This document shows positions 43,175 to 52,013 of a stretch of 60,447 bases of DNA, one piece after another. Location: positions 1 to 60,447 of the forward strand of contig CAMSCJ010000012.1 of NCBI GenBank assembly GCA_947056845.1, in the 5' to 3' direction. This stretch comes from an uncultured Mycoplasmatota bacterium (GTDB lineage: Bacteria > Bacillota_I > Bacilli_A > RF39 > UBA660). Each line of letters opens with the position of its first letter. Position 1 is the stretch's first letter. The notes under the pieces are model-generated. The model had not been told where the DNA came from, ran no database searches, and saw nothing but the letters and a program-made list of their open reading frames with translations. Both the position numbers and the translations under genes were made by a program.

Positions 43175-44029
43175 TTATAAAATTTTTATTATTATTTTAT
43201 GACGATTGCAACTTTCCTGTGAGTATAATGTATAATCAGGAAAATTAGCTAAAATATCTTTTTTGATATGATTTAATATGGTTGTTTTTGAAGCAATATA
43301 ATAAGATGAGCCACTCCCCGATAAACAGTGCTGTAAATCTTTATAATTTGTTAAGAGAAATTCTCTTAATTTTTTTAATTCATCTGGCATAACATACATA
43401 AAATCATTATGGAATAGGTCTGATGGATTAATTGTTGTAGATAAATTTAACGTTTTTAACTTTTTAAACATTTCCTTTGTATTCATTGTAAAGTTTGGTT
43501 TAATGATTAAATAGTGTTTATATATATTTTCTTCTTTTAAGGATTCAACTTTTTCGCCACAACCTTGAACATGGGCAAATCCGTCAACAATAAAATAAGG
43601 AACATCGGATCCAATTTGTGATGCTAAAAAAATTAATTCTTCTTTTTTTAGTTTTCTATACCATTTATTTAGTCCTAGTAAAACACCAGCAGCATCGGTT
43701 GATTCACCTCCAAGGCCAGCCATATTAGGAATATTTTTGTCAATTTTTATATCTATTCCATCGTAAGATTCATTAATATATTCATAAAATTTTTGACAAG
43801 CTTGATAGGCACTATTAGTGTAATCTTTAGGGATATTGCTATTGGTAATAATATTAATTCCTTCATGCTTATTGTTTCTTTCAATTGTGATTTTATCATA
43901 TAAATTTATTGTTTGATTGATTAAATTAATATTGTGTAATTTTTTCTTTTCATTAAAATTTCCAATTGATAAAAATAAATTAATTTTAGCGGGGCAAGAA
44001 ACCTCAATTATTTTTTTAGCTTTTTTCAT
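43175..44029 (-). CDS. ispE: 4-diphosphocytidyl-2-C-methyl-D-erythritol kinase
   Basis: A 284-residue GHMP kinase of the MEP isoprenoid pathway, phosphorylating CDP-methylerythritol. Conserved parts are CPAKINLFLSIG (substrate site), the ATP loop PNMAGLGGESTDAAG, SQIGSDVPYFI, and the late CLSGSGSSYYIAS. The usual GLGGGSSDAA appears as GLGGESTDAAG, a tolerated variant. AAGGAG lies upstream of the ATG. It shows that isoprenoids are made by the MEP and not the mevalonate route. It follows the transglutaminase-like gene by 28 bases. Confidence 0.92.
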   Translation of the reverse strand: MKKAKKIIEVSCPAKINLFLSIGNFNEKKKLHNINLINQTINLYDKITIERNNKHEGINIITNSNIPKDYTNSAYQACQKFYEYINESYDGIDIKIDKNIPNMAGLGGESTDAAGVLLGLNKWYRKLKKEELIFLASQIGSDVPYFIVDGFAHVQGCGEKVESLKEENIYKHYLIIKPNFTMNTKEMFKKLKTLNLSTTINPSDLFHNDFMYVMPDELKKLREFLLTNYKDLQHCLSGSGSSYYIASKTTILNHIKKDILANFPDYTLYSQESCNRHKIIIKIL

Positions 44030-44057
44030 AACTGTACTCCTTTGTGTTTAAGTGTTT

Positions 44058-44948
44058 TTATTTAATTTTAAATCTAAAATTGCTATTTTTTAATGGTCTT
44101 TTTTGATAACCTAATAATTCTTTATCTTCATAATATAATCCATTTCTAAATGATAATGTAAAACCATCAAAATAATGTTTAAAATTATTTGGTGTGATTA
44201 ATATATATCCATTTTTTAATATTTCTTTAGCTACTTTAGTTCTTTCGTTATCCATCATCATATAAATACCTGCTAATGGAGTAGTAAAATTTGGTATGCC
44301 TAAACTTCCAATCATATTTCTTTTTGCTAAAAAGAATTGTTTATAAGAACAATCAATTAGGTATTGTTTATTATTTAGTTCAATAATATTGAAATAATGA
44401 AAACGGCAACCATTAAATAAAAATGCACTATCTGAAAAACCAGCATCCATTTTTATAGTTTGGCATTTAATATGCTGTTCTTCACATAAATTTTGAACAA
44501 TTTTGCTTATTTTATAGCAACTATTTGTTAAATCCCAAATTTCAAAGTTATCGGGATAAAAGTGTACATATTCTTTTTGATAGATTTTGTATGTTTCATG
44601 AATAATAAAATCTAATAATCTCCCTTCATCAATATTGGTATTATAATTGTGATGGAAATTTTCTTTATATTTATAGAAATCAGTTGGTGGGATAATATAA
44701 AACTTGTTACTTATATTATTTCTAATGTCATAAGTTATACTAATTAGTTGATTATAGAGTTTATTGATTGTATTAGTTTCTTTATTATAAAAATCGTCTA
44801 CTATTTCTTTTAAATATTTATATATATTATTTATACTATCTATGGCGTTTGCGGATGTATCATTATAACTTATGTTACGACCAATTTCTTTTAGTTGGTC
44901 TTTATATTCATTTAAATGTTTTTCCAAATAGTTAGCATCATGTTTCAT
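44058..44948 (-). CDS. Transglutaminase-like Cys-His-Asp protein
   Basis: A 296-residue soluble protein. Residues 1-130 are helical and charged. The C-terminal half has a candidate papain/transglutaminase triad: C144 (LTNSCYKISKIVQ), H184 (CRFHYFNIIE) and D199 (KQYLIDCSYKQF), with the expected spacing of about 40 and 15 residues and the strand context around His and Asp typical of this fold. No signal peptide is present, so it is probably cytoplasmic. The exact family and substrate are unknown. GAAAGGA precedes the ATG. It is co-oriented with ispE, 28 bases upstream. Confidence 0.6.
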   Translation of the reverse strand: MKHDANYLEKHLNEYKDQLKEIGRNISYNDTSANAIDSINNIYKYLKEIVDDFYNKETNTINKLYNQLISITYDIRNNISNKFYIIPPTDFYKYKENFHHNYNTNIDEGRLLDFIIHETYKIYQKEYVHFYPDNFEIWDLTNSCYKISKIVQNLCEEQHIKCQTIKMDAGFSDSAFLFNGCRFHYFNIIELNNKQYLIDCSYKQFFLAKRNMIGSLGIPNFTTPLAGIYMMMDNERTKVAKEILKNGYILITPNNFKHYFDGFTLSFRNGLYYEDKELLGYQKRPLKNSNFRFKIK

Positions 44949-45058
44949 AATAAGTTCCTTTCAAATAGTCTTATTATAACTCTAAAATAAATAAAATACA
45001 ACAATCGATATTTAAAATGTTTTTAATAATTTAATGTGTCTAATTATGTCTAATTTTG

Positions 45059-45087
45059 TTGAAAAGAAAAAATTTTAATGTTATAAT
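45059..45087 (+). promoter_or_regulatory. Promoter of the GNAT-ABC operon
   Basis: TTGAAA (45059-45064), a 17-base spacer and TATAAT (45082-45087). Upstream two 10-bp direct repeats TGTCTAATTA (45037-45056) sit next to the -35 box, a candidate activator or repressor site. Confidence 0.7.
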
Positions 45088-45118
45088 TCAATTGTAATAG
45101 ATGAATAGGAGTGGAATA

Positions 45119-45580
45119 GTGAACAGTACAGAAGTTAAAGTTGATGTTAAATTTAGAAAAGCAACAATTGATGATGTAAAAGGTATTATTGATTTATGTA
45201 ATGAATGTTTTCTAGAAGACACTAGTTATGAATATGCTACAAGAGTGTTTAGTGAAACAATGAATGATAAAAATCAAATTTATTTAGTTGGTATCGTTGA
45301 TGATAAGATAGTAGCTCATACCAAAATTACAATTATACCAACAATGTATGAAAAAATGAATACTTACGCAATTATTAATCACGTTTGTGTTAAACCAGAA
45401 TATCGTAGGCATAATTTAGCAACATTAATGTTAGATGAAGTTACAATTATTTGTAAAGAAATGGGTTGTAAAGTAATTGAATTATGGAGTAATAATTTTA
45501 GACAACCAGCTCATGCTTGTTATAAAAAATATGGATTTGTTGTTAATGATGCCGCATTCTTTTCAAAGGAAATAGATTAG
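45119..45580 (+). CDS. GNAT-family N-acetyltransferase
   Basis: A 153-residue GNAT protein. VKFRKATIDDVKGIIDLC starts the domain, INHVCVKPEYRRHNLATLML is motif A (acetyl-CoA pyrophosphate loop, here RRHNLA in place of RGxGxG/A), and IELWSNNFRQPAHACYKKYGF is motif B with the terminal F-x-Y strand. GTG 45119 is chosen because AGGAGTG precedes it; an ATG at 45101 would overlap that ribosome site. The target amine is unknown. First gene of an operon with an unknown membrane-anchored protein and an ABC exporter. Confidence 0.85.
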   Translation: MNSTEVKVDVKFRKATIDDVKGIIDLCNECFLEDTSYEYATRVFSETMNDKNQIYLVGIVDDKIVAHTKITIIPTMYEKMNTYAIINHVCVKPEYRRHNLATLMLDEVTIICKEMGCKVIELWSNNFRQPAHACYKKYGFVVNDAAFFSKEID

Positions 45581-45589
45581 GAGAAAGTT

Positions 45590-46771
45590 ATGAAAATAAG
45601 TAATGTTTATGTAGGTGGCTGGTTCCAGAGAACAATGCTACAATTATCAGAAATATATGATTTTGTAAGAGACTGTAAAACACAAATAAATTTAGATACT
45701 GAAAAACTAGCAGAATTTCGCAAAAATCTACAAATTGGGAAAATTGATTATGGTGTAGCTGGTGAAGAATATATCGAATTTACAACAGCTTTAGATATAA
45801 AGGTGAAAATATTTGAAGATGGTTTAATTGTTTTGAATAATACGAAGGTTAGCGAAGATACTTTATTTGCTGATTTAGATAAAGTAACAGATTATTATGA
45901 ACATAGATTATCGCCTGCTTTTAGTTATTTATTTAGTTTAGGAGCACCTGTTCCAAAAGAACTTGCTAATATTGAAACTGTTTTCCCATATTTTATTATT
46001 TGTGATAATGCTAGTAAGGACGAAATAAATGAGTTATTAGCTAGAACGGAAAAACAAAAATATTTTGAATTTCAAAATGAAAAATATGATGTTATAAGAG
46101 GGGATAAATATTATTTTATTAATAATAAAAAACAGACATTAGCTAATATTGAAAGATATGTTGAAGAGCAAATATTTATTCGTGAATTTAAAGGGCAATT
46201 GCATAGATATTTAAATTTACATCGAATCATTTGGGAAAAAATTGATACTGTTAAGGAAAATGTTCGTGTTAAAGGTGCTGACATTATCAAATTTAGTAGT
46301 AAATTAGAAGGATATTCTAAAACAGTTAACTTAATAGATGGTCGAATTAATCAAATGAGTACTTATTTACCAACTCGTGAAAAAATTGCTAAAAGTGATC
46401 CAGAACTTGCTGAATTTTTAGCAATATCAGGTTATCGTTATGAAACTTTAAAGGATACATTAGATTATATTAAGCATTTATGGAGTATGACGAAAACTTA
46501 TGTGTCATCAGCCCAAAAATTGTTTAATGATCTTCAAAGTGATGTTACTAATAAATCTATTGGTAGTTTAACAATTGTTACATCAATGGGTGTAGGAGCT
46601 TCTTTAATTGATTTATTTACCGGCTCAGCTCCATCATTTAGTGCTTTTGGATTCATTTACTTCTTTGCTTTAGCTATTTTAGGTTGGGCAGTTAATAAAA
46701 TTATGAATACAATATCGAAGAAACGCAAATATGAAATTAACGATATCGAATATGAGAAAGATATTAAATAA
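45590..46771 (+). CDS. Unknown coiled-coil protein with C-terminal membrane anchor
   Basis: A 393-residue protein I do not recognise. Residues about 1-190 are alpha/beta with KISNVYVGGWFQRTMLQLSE at the start and an internal pair of similar strand blocks (EEYIEFTTALDIKVKIF; FQNEKYDVIRGDKYYF). Residues about 190-310 are long charged helices, probably coiled coil. Two hydrophobic segments lie near 325-345 and 350-370, and the last residues are charged, so both ends are cytoplasmic. The ribosome site is GGAGAAAG. It sits nine bases after the GNAT gene and 11 before the ABC exporter, suggesting a joint function. Confidence 0.65.
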   Translation: MKISNVYVGGWFQRTMLQLSEIYDFVRDCKTQINLDTEKLAEFRKNLQIGKIDYGVAGEEYIEFTTALDIKVKIFEDGLIVLNNTKVSEDTLFADLDKVTDYYEHRLSPAFSYLFSLGAPVPKELANIETVFPYFIICDNASKDEINELLARTEKQKYFEFQNEKYDVIRGDKYYFINNKKQTLANIERYVEEQIFIREFKGQLHRYLNLHRIIWEKIDTVKENVRVKGADIIKFSSKLEGYSKTVNLIDGRINQMSTYLPTREKIAKSDPELAEFLAISGYRYETLKDTLDYIKHLWSMTKTYVSSAQKLFNDLQSDVTNKSIGSLTIVTSMGVGASLIDLFTGSAPSFSAFGFIYFFALAILGWAVNKIMNTISKKRKYEINDIEYEKDIK

Positions 46772-46782
46772 GGATTATTACT

Positions 46783-48522
46783 ATGCGTAGATATTTTGAA
46801 ACATTTGCAAGACTTTTAAAGATTGCTAATAAAAAAAGATGGGTCATAGTTCAAATGTTTATTAGTATAGGCTTGCACAATATCGCAAGCCTTTTGCCTC
46901 CAATTGCGACTTCTGGAATTATTGCTTCTATAACAGCTAATAATTTTGATGGTATTTGGTATTTTGTTATCTTGTATTTAATTTTTTATATTTTATATTT
47001 TGGAACTTTAAAATGGAATTATGCAACTTATACATCTTTAGCAGACTATTACCATTTAGAAGTTCAAAAACTTTTATTTGAAAAAGTTGCTAATAATGAT
47101 GCTATTTTCAGTAAAATTTCTAAAGGAAAAATAATTGAAACTTGTAGTGATGATATTCGTTATCTAGTTGATGTTGTTGATACATTTTCTAAAGCTGTTA
47201 TGCAAGTTATCAAGCTTTTAGTTATTTTTGGTATTTTTATTTCTTATAATATTTTTGTTGCTAGTATGGTTTTAGTTCTTGATTTATTATATTTACAACT
47301 TATGAATAATAATTCTAAAAATGTGTCTAAGTATTATGAGGGAACCCGTAAATATGAAGATAAAATTATTGATATTTTAAATCAAATGATGAGTAATTTG
47401 CGTCAAGTTAAAACTTTGAATATGATGCCAAATCTTAATAAAAAATTGGATAAAACAAGAAGAAAATGGAGTGAACAATATAAAGGGAAACGTATCTTTA
47501 TGACTAAACGTTATTGTTTAATACCATTTCTTACTTATATTGGGAAAATTATTTTATATATTTTCCTAGCTTATTTAGTTATTAATGGAGAAATGGCTTT
47601 AGATAAATTAATTTTATTAATCAGTTATTTTGAAATGACCATAACTTGTACTGATCAAATGTTAGATAATTTATTAAATTTAAGTAATTATGGTGTTAGG
47701 GTAAATCGCATTAAAACCATTTTAGATTATATTCCTGAAAAAGGTATGGATTTTGGCGATATTGATAATGATTATATAAATGGTGTTGTTGAATTTAAAA
47801 ATGTTTGTTTTAATATAAAAGGTAAAAAAATTCTAGATAAAGTATCGTTTAAAATTTATCCTAATGAAATAAATACAATTATTGGACATAGTGGTAGTGG
47901 AAAGTCGACAATTATTAATCTTTTATACCGTTTGAATCGGATTAAATCGGGCGAGATTTTAATTGATGATGAAAATATATATAATTATTCAAAGGATGTT
48001 TATTTTTCTAATGTTTCAGGTGTATATCAAAAACCATTTATGTTTGAGATGAGCATTAAAGACAATTTATCATTGATTGATTCTAATGCTAAAAATCAAG
48101 TAGATGCTTGTAAAAGAGTCGGGATTCACGATTTTATCGTGTCTTTACCTAAAGGGTATAATACTGTTATTAGTGAAGAAGGCTGTGTATTATCCGAAGG
48201 ACAAAAACAGTTATTAGTTATTGCTAGATCATTATTATCTAAATCAGAAATATTACTTTTTGATGAAATAACTAGTAATATTGATCCAACTACAACTACC
48301 AAAATTGGTGAACTTTTAAATGATTTAAAAATAGATCATACGATTATTATGGTTACGCATAAACCAGAAATGATGGAGTTAGCCGACCGAATTATTGTAT
48401 TAGATAATGGTAAGGTTGTAGCTAAAGGCTTAAATAAAGATGTTTATGATAAATGTAAATTATATCAAGATCTTAAAAATAGAACATTTGCTAGTGTTAG
48501 TGTTATGGAAGAAATGCTATAG
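46783..48522 (+). CDS. ABC exporter half-transporter
   Basis: A 579-residue membrane-ATPase half-transporter. Six membrane segments fill residues about 15-300 (for example FISIGLHNIASLLPPIATSG). The ATPase follows: Walker A GHSGSGKST (about 369), signature LSEGQKQLLVIARSLL (about 471) and Walker B EILLFDEITSNID; the H-loop is MVTHKP. Asn of SNID replaces the common D-loop Ala-Leu-Asp, a small variation. It belongs to the lipid/peptide exporter class. AAGGAT precedes the ATG. It is the last gene of the GNAT operon, closed by a terminator. Confidence 0.9.
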   Translation: MRRYFETFARLLKIANKKRWVIVQMFISIGLHNIASLLPPIATSGIIASITANNFDGIWYFVILYLIFYILYFGTLKWNYATYTSLADYYHLEVQKLLFEKVANNDAIFSKISKGKIIETCSDDIRYLVDVVDTFSKAVMQVIKLLVIFGIFISYNIFVASMVLVLDLLYLQLMNNNSKNVSKYYEGTRKYEDKIIDILNQMMSNLRQVKTLNMMPNLNKKLDKTRRKWSEQYKGKRIFMTKRYCLIPFLTYIGKIILYIFLAYLVINGEMALDKLILLISYFEMTITCTDQMLDNLLNLSNYGVRVNRIKTILDYIPEKGMDFGDIDNDYINGVVEFKNVCFNIKGKKILDKVSFKIYPNEINTIIGHSGSGKSTIINLLYRLNRIKSGEILIDDENIYNYSKDVYFSNVSGVYQKPFMFEMSIKDNLSLIDSNAKNQVDACKRVGIHDFIVSLPKGYNTVISEEGCVLSEGQKQLLVIARSLLSKSEILLFDEITSNIDPTTTTKIGELLNDLKIDHTIIMVTHKPEMMELADRIIVLDNGKVVAKGLNKDVYDKCKLYQDLKNRTFASVSVMEEML

Positions 48523-48539
48523 TTATTATAGCTTTTTTT
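48516..48539 (+). terminator. Terminator after the ABC exporter
   Basis: GCTATA and TATAGC around a short loop, followed by seven T; overlaps the stop codon. Confidence 0.75.
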
Positions 48540-48588
48540 CTTTAAATATTTTTAGATTTCCGTTATACTATTAATAGGTAGTGATGTT

Positions 48589-49470
48589 ATGATTTTAAAT
48601 GTAAGTGGTAGAACAGATATTGTAGCTTTTTATACGGAATGGTTTATGACGCGATATAAAAATGGTTATGTTGATGTTAGAAATCCCTTTTGTTTTAATA
48701 AAGTTAGTCGTATATATTTTAAAGATGTTGATGCGATTATGTTTTGTACGAAAAATCCGCTACCAATTTTAAAATATTTAAAAGATATAAAAAAGCCAAT
48801 TCTATTTCATATTACCTTAACACCTTATAAAAAAGATGTAGAACCAAATTTACCACCAAAGGGTAAAGTTATTGAAGCAATAAAAAAAGTATCAGATATT
48901 ATTAGCTCTGATAATGTATATGTTAGATATGATCCAATTTTTGTAAACGATAAATATACAATAGAGTATCATAAAAAGGCATTCCATAATATGTGCAAGT
49001 TATTAAATGGCTATGTAAAACATATTATTATATCCTTTATAGATGATTATAAAAATGTTCGAAGTAATGCTGGAATATTAAAGATTAGAGAACTATCAGA
49101 AAATGATTATAAGGAAATAGGTTTAAGCTTTAGCAAGAGTGCTTGTGAAAATGGTATGACGGTTCAAACTTGCTGTGAGGAACAAAATTTAGTCAAGTAT
49201 GGATTTATTAAAAGCGATTGTATTGATTTTAATCTAGCATATAAATTGACTAAAAAAACTAATTTAAAGAGATGGAAAGAGCGTAATTGTAATTGTGTAG
49301 AAATGGTTGATATTGGCGTTTATAATTCTTGTAAACATTTTTGTAAATATTGCTATGCTAATTATGATGAAAAACAAGTTATGAATAATTATAAATGTCA
49401 TAATCCTAATTCTTCATTATTAATAGGTAATTTAAAAGATGATGATATTATTAAAGTTAGAGGGTGTTAG
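48589..49470 (+). CDS. DUF1848 protein with Fe-S type Cys cluster
   Basis: A 293-residue DUF1848 protein. It begins ILNVSGRTDIVAFYTEWF, then RNPFCFNKVSRI and AIMFCTKNPLPIL, hallmarks of the family, with FHITLTPYKKDVEPN. The C-terminal third has a dense Cys array: TCCEEQN, ERNCNCVEMVDIG, SCKHFCKYCYANYD. The CxxxCxxC there is like a radical-SAM or Fe-S motif, although the family has no established activity that I know of. The ribosome site is GTAGTGATG-like and weak. The DUF4186 gene follows after 13 bases, a pairing that I believe recurs in bacteria. Confidence 0.85.
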   Translation: MILNVSGRTDIVAFYTEWFMTRYKNGYVDVRNPFCFNKVSRIYFKDVDAIMFCTKNPLPILKYLKDIKKPILFHITLTPYKKDVEPNLPPKGKVIEAIKKVSDIISSDNVYVRYDPIFVNDKYTIEYHKKAFHNMCKLLNGYVKHIIISFIDDYKNVRSNAGILKIRELSENDYKEIGLSFSKSACENGMTVQTCCEEQNLVKYGFIKSDCIDFNLAYKLTKKTNLKRWKERNCNCVEMVDIGVYNSCKHFCKYCYANYDEKQVMNNYKCHNPNSSLLIGNLKDDDIIKVRGC

Positions 49471-49483
49471 AAATTGGTGAAAT

Positions 49484-49837
49484 ATGAATGAATATGATTT
49501 TATATTACAAAAACTATCACAATCAAAATTTCGTAATAGTTTTAAATTAAAAGAAAAAGATAAAATATATATCAAAGAAAAAGGTATGAAAAAAATAAAG
49601 GAGCACGCCTATGATTTTATTAGTAAAAGATTAGCTTTAAGTAATATTCCTAATGATGGTAAACAAACACCGATGAAAGGGCATCCTGTTTTTATTGCCC
49701 AGCATGCTACTGCTACTTGTTGTAGAGGTTGCTTATATAAATGGCATAAAATAGGTAAAAATAAAGAATTAACTTTTGGAGAACAAGAATATATAGTAAA
49801 TTTAATAATGAGTTGGTTAGAAAAAAATATTGATTAA
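49484..49837 (+). CDS. DUF4186 protein
   Basis: A 117-residue DUF4186 protein. The core motif GHPVFIAQHATATCCRGCLYKWHKI contains His, two adjacent Cys and a CRGC pair, a likely metal site; FRNSFKLKEKDKIYI and AYDFISKRLA are the usual flanks. GGTGAAAT lies upstream. It is downstream of DUF1848 in one transcript, which suggests that the two act together, perhaps in a metal-dependent modification. The function is unknown. No terminator is evident right after it. Confidence 0.85.
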   Translation: MNEYDFILQKLSQSKFRNSFKLKEKDKIYIKEKGMKKIKEHAYDFISKRLALSNIPNDGKQTPMKGHPVFIAQHATATCCRGCLYKWHKIGKNKELTFGEQEYIVNLIMSWLEKNID

Positions 49838-50049
49838 AATAGAAAAGTAAAAACAAATTTAATAAAAACATCGATAAATGTCTAAATTATACTTTTTTAT
49901 GTATAGGGGTATTTATTGTTTGAATTTGATGGAATAAAAATCATTTGATGATAGATTAACATGATTTAATGTATATTATAAAGTTGTTTTATATAATTAT
50001 GATATTTTTTATATAAAGTGGAATTATATTTAAATTCTGGGAGGTAAAT

Positions 50050-50418
50050 ATGAAAAAAAATATTGTAATTTTAACAATTTTATTATCAACTGTGTATTTA
50101 TTGTCTTTTACTAGAGTTTCTGCTTATAAAGATAGTGTAAGTGTTAGCCTTGTAGCTGATCACAAGAAGGAACTAATGTATTATGCTGAAGAACCATCAG
50201 GTTTAACACTTGCACTTTATACTGAAAGCCAAGATTATCCAGTTTTATTTTCATTTTCAACATCAGGGAAAAGTACACCTACATATAATACAATAGTTGG
50301 AGCAACAATGAATTTTAATTCATTAAGTCCAGTACAGTATGATATACTGTTATTATATTTGCAAAATGAAAGTTTACAAATACTACCAAACCGATATAAA
50401 GGTGTCTTATTTTATTAA
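50050..50418 (+). CDS. Small secreted protein, first gene of an ABC operon
   Basis: A 122-residue exported protein. Residues 1-25 are a signal peptide (NIVILTILLSTVYLLSF, then VSA before the cleavage site). The mature 97 residues are beta-rich, Ser/Thr/Tyr-rich and without Cys (SVSVSLVADHKKELMYY, LPNRYKGVLFY at the end). No domain is recognised; it resembles no bacteriocin I know with confidence. GGGAGGT is a strong ribosome site. It is followed 60 bases later by two permeases and an ABC ATPase, the usual layout of a secreted peptide with its own transporter or immunity pump. Confidence 0.65.
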   Translation: MKKNIVILTILLSTVYLLSFTRVSAYKDSVSVSLVADHKKELMYYAEEPSGLTLALYTESQDYPVLFSFSTSGKSTPTYNTIVGATMNFNSLSPVQYDILLLYLQNESLQILPNRYKGVLFY

Positions 50419-50478
50419 TAATTAAAAGTAAATATAATTTCACTTCAATTATTGATTTGAATTAAAGGAAGAGGTAGT

Positions 50479-51357
50479 ATGATTGAAAAAATAAAAGATA
50501 ATTTTTTAATAATTTTATTATTTATATATATTATTTTTTGTGGTGTTATATCTCTAGTCGAATATAAAAATGATGCCAAAATATGGTATGCACAAGATGT
50601 AGAATTTTATGATAAATGTCAAACGGATCCATCTTTTTCTCCTGCTTGTAATAATATGTATAAAAATCCAATACAAAAGCGTGATACATTAAATACGTTT
50701 GGATATATTACTGTTTGTTATAGACCAATTAGATTGTTAAGTATACTTATGCCATTATTTGTAATGATTATTGTGACATTGGAATTTAATCGAAAATTAA
50801 GAAAAGGATATTTTAAAAATTCAATTATGAGAATCGGGTATAAAAATAGTTTTCTAAAGTTATATTCTAAATCTTTAAAAATTACATTTGTATTACCATT
50901 TCTTTTGGTAATTTTATTAATTTGTTGCTATTTCGTATCGGGAAATTTTGATTATGAGTATGGTGTTTATTTTTATAGGTTTGATTCATTTGGAGTTGAA
51001 AATTGCAAAAATATTGTTCTTTTTTTAATTGTTTATCTAAGTAACTTTATATTACATGGTATTTTTTGGGTCAATATAGCTATCTATAATTGTAGACATA
51101 ATAAGCATTCAATTGTTTCTATTGTATTTTCTTATATAGAATATTTGTTATTATTTGTAATATCATCTCTAATAGGCAGGACATTTTTTCCTAATTCAAC
51201 TTTCTCTTATTATTTTAGTTTTACGTATATTTGGAGTTTTCATTATGGAACTTTATTAGGAATATTAATTTTTTCACTGGTTCTTGCACTTTTATCGACA
51301 ATAATATTATTGCTTTCATATAAAAATAAGGAAAAGGCTTTAAGTTCTCTAGCATGA
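50479..51357 (+). CDS. ABC-type permease subunit (unknown family)
   Basis: A 292-residue membrane protein: first helix about 10-27, then an extracytoplasmic loop with a Cys pair (KCQTDPSFSPACNN), and six further helices (about 75-95, 133-155, 175-195, 207-230, 240-258, 262-285). The plan, an outer loop after helix 1 and a two-helix C-terminus, is that of ABC-2-type export permeases. GGAAGAGG precedes the ATG. It overlaps the next permease by four bases. Together with the next two genes it builds a complete ABC system. Confidence 0.65.
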   Translation: MIEKIKDNFLIILLFIYIIFCGVISLVEYKNDAKIWYAQDVEFYDKCQTDPSFSPACNNMYKNPIQKRDTLNTFGYITVCYRPIRLLSILMPLFVMIIVTLEFNRKLRKGYFKNSIMRIGYKNSFLKLYSKSLKITFVLPFLLVILLICCYFVSGNFDYEYGVYFYRFDSFGVENCKNIVLFLIVYLSNFILHGIFWVNIAIYNCRHNKHSIVSIVFSYIEYLLLFVISSLIGRTFFPNSTFSYYFSFTYIWSFHYGTLLGILIFSLVLALLSTIILLLSYKNKEKALSSLA

Positions 51358-52013
51358 AATATATTATAATTAATGATTTCACATTTCTGTTTCAAAAATA
51401 TTATAAGATTATTTTTTGTTATCTTTTTGCGTGTTTGTTATATTTTTATTTAATTAGAGATATTTATGTCGAAACACAGGAATTTTATCTGATAAATGGC
51501 GTATTGTCATTATCTATTGACCTTAATATATTAATTTCTAATCCTCTTGTTAGTAGTTTGATTATAGCATCATATTCTTTATTTATTGGTTTATCTATTG
51601 TGATAATTAAGAATGATATGGATAATTACGACAACTTTTTCTTTAGGATAAGTTTGAAAAAGTGGATAATAAGTAAAATAATTGTTATGTTAATGGTTAT
51701 ATTTTTAATCAATTTAATAATATTTTTAAATGTTATTTTAAGTAAAATAGTTGGATTAGAATATTTTATTATTATGATAAAAAAAGTAATTTTTATATCA
51801 GCATTAATATCATTAATTTATCTAATACTATTATTTTATAACAAATTTAGAGTAATATCATTTTTACTATTTTTTGTAATTATTGGTGTTGTATTAATAG
51901 GAATTGATATTCAAAGAATTAATATATTTTTTACAATTATATGTTGGTTTATTATATTTATTATTGTGAATATAGCATCTCAGTTTATAAAATTTAGCGA
52001 TTTGAAAGGATGA
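51354..52013 (+). CDS. ABC-type permease subunit, second
   Basis: A 219-residue protein, almost entirely membrane: helices near 12-32, 48-80, 105-128, 140-160, 165-185 and 192-212. A short charged loop (KNDMDNYDNFFFRISLKKW) lies on the cytoplasmic side. No named family is recognised. It starts in the ATGA overlap with the first permease and ends in the same kind of overlap with the ATPase, so the three are translated as one unit. Probably the second transmembrane half of an exporter. Confidence 0.65.
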   Translation: MKYIIINDFTFLFQKYYKIIFCYLFACLLYFYLIRDIYVETQEFYLINGVLSLSIDLNILISNPLVSSLIIASYSLFIGLSIVIIKNDMDNYDNFFFRISLKKWIISKIIVMLMVIFLINLIIFLNVILSKIVGLEYFIIMIKKVIFISALISLIYLILLFYNKFRVISFLLFFVIIGVVLIGIDIQRINIFFTIICWFIIFIIVNIASQFIKFSDLKG

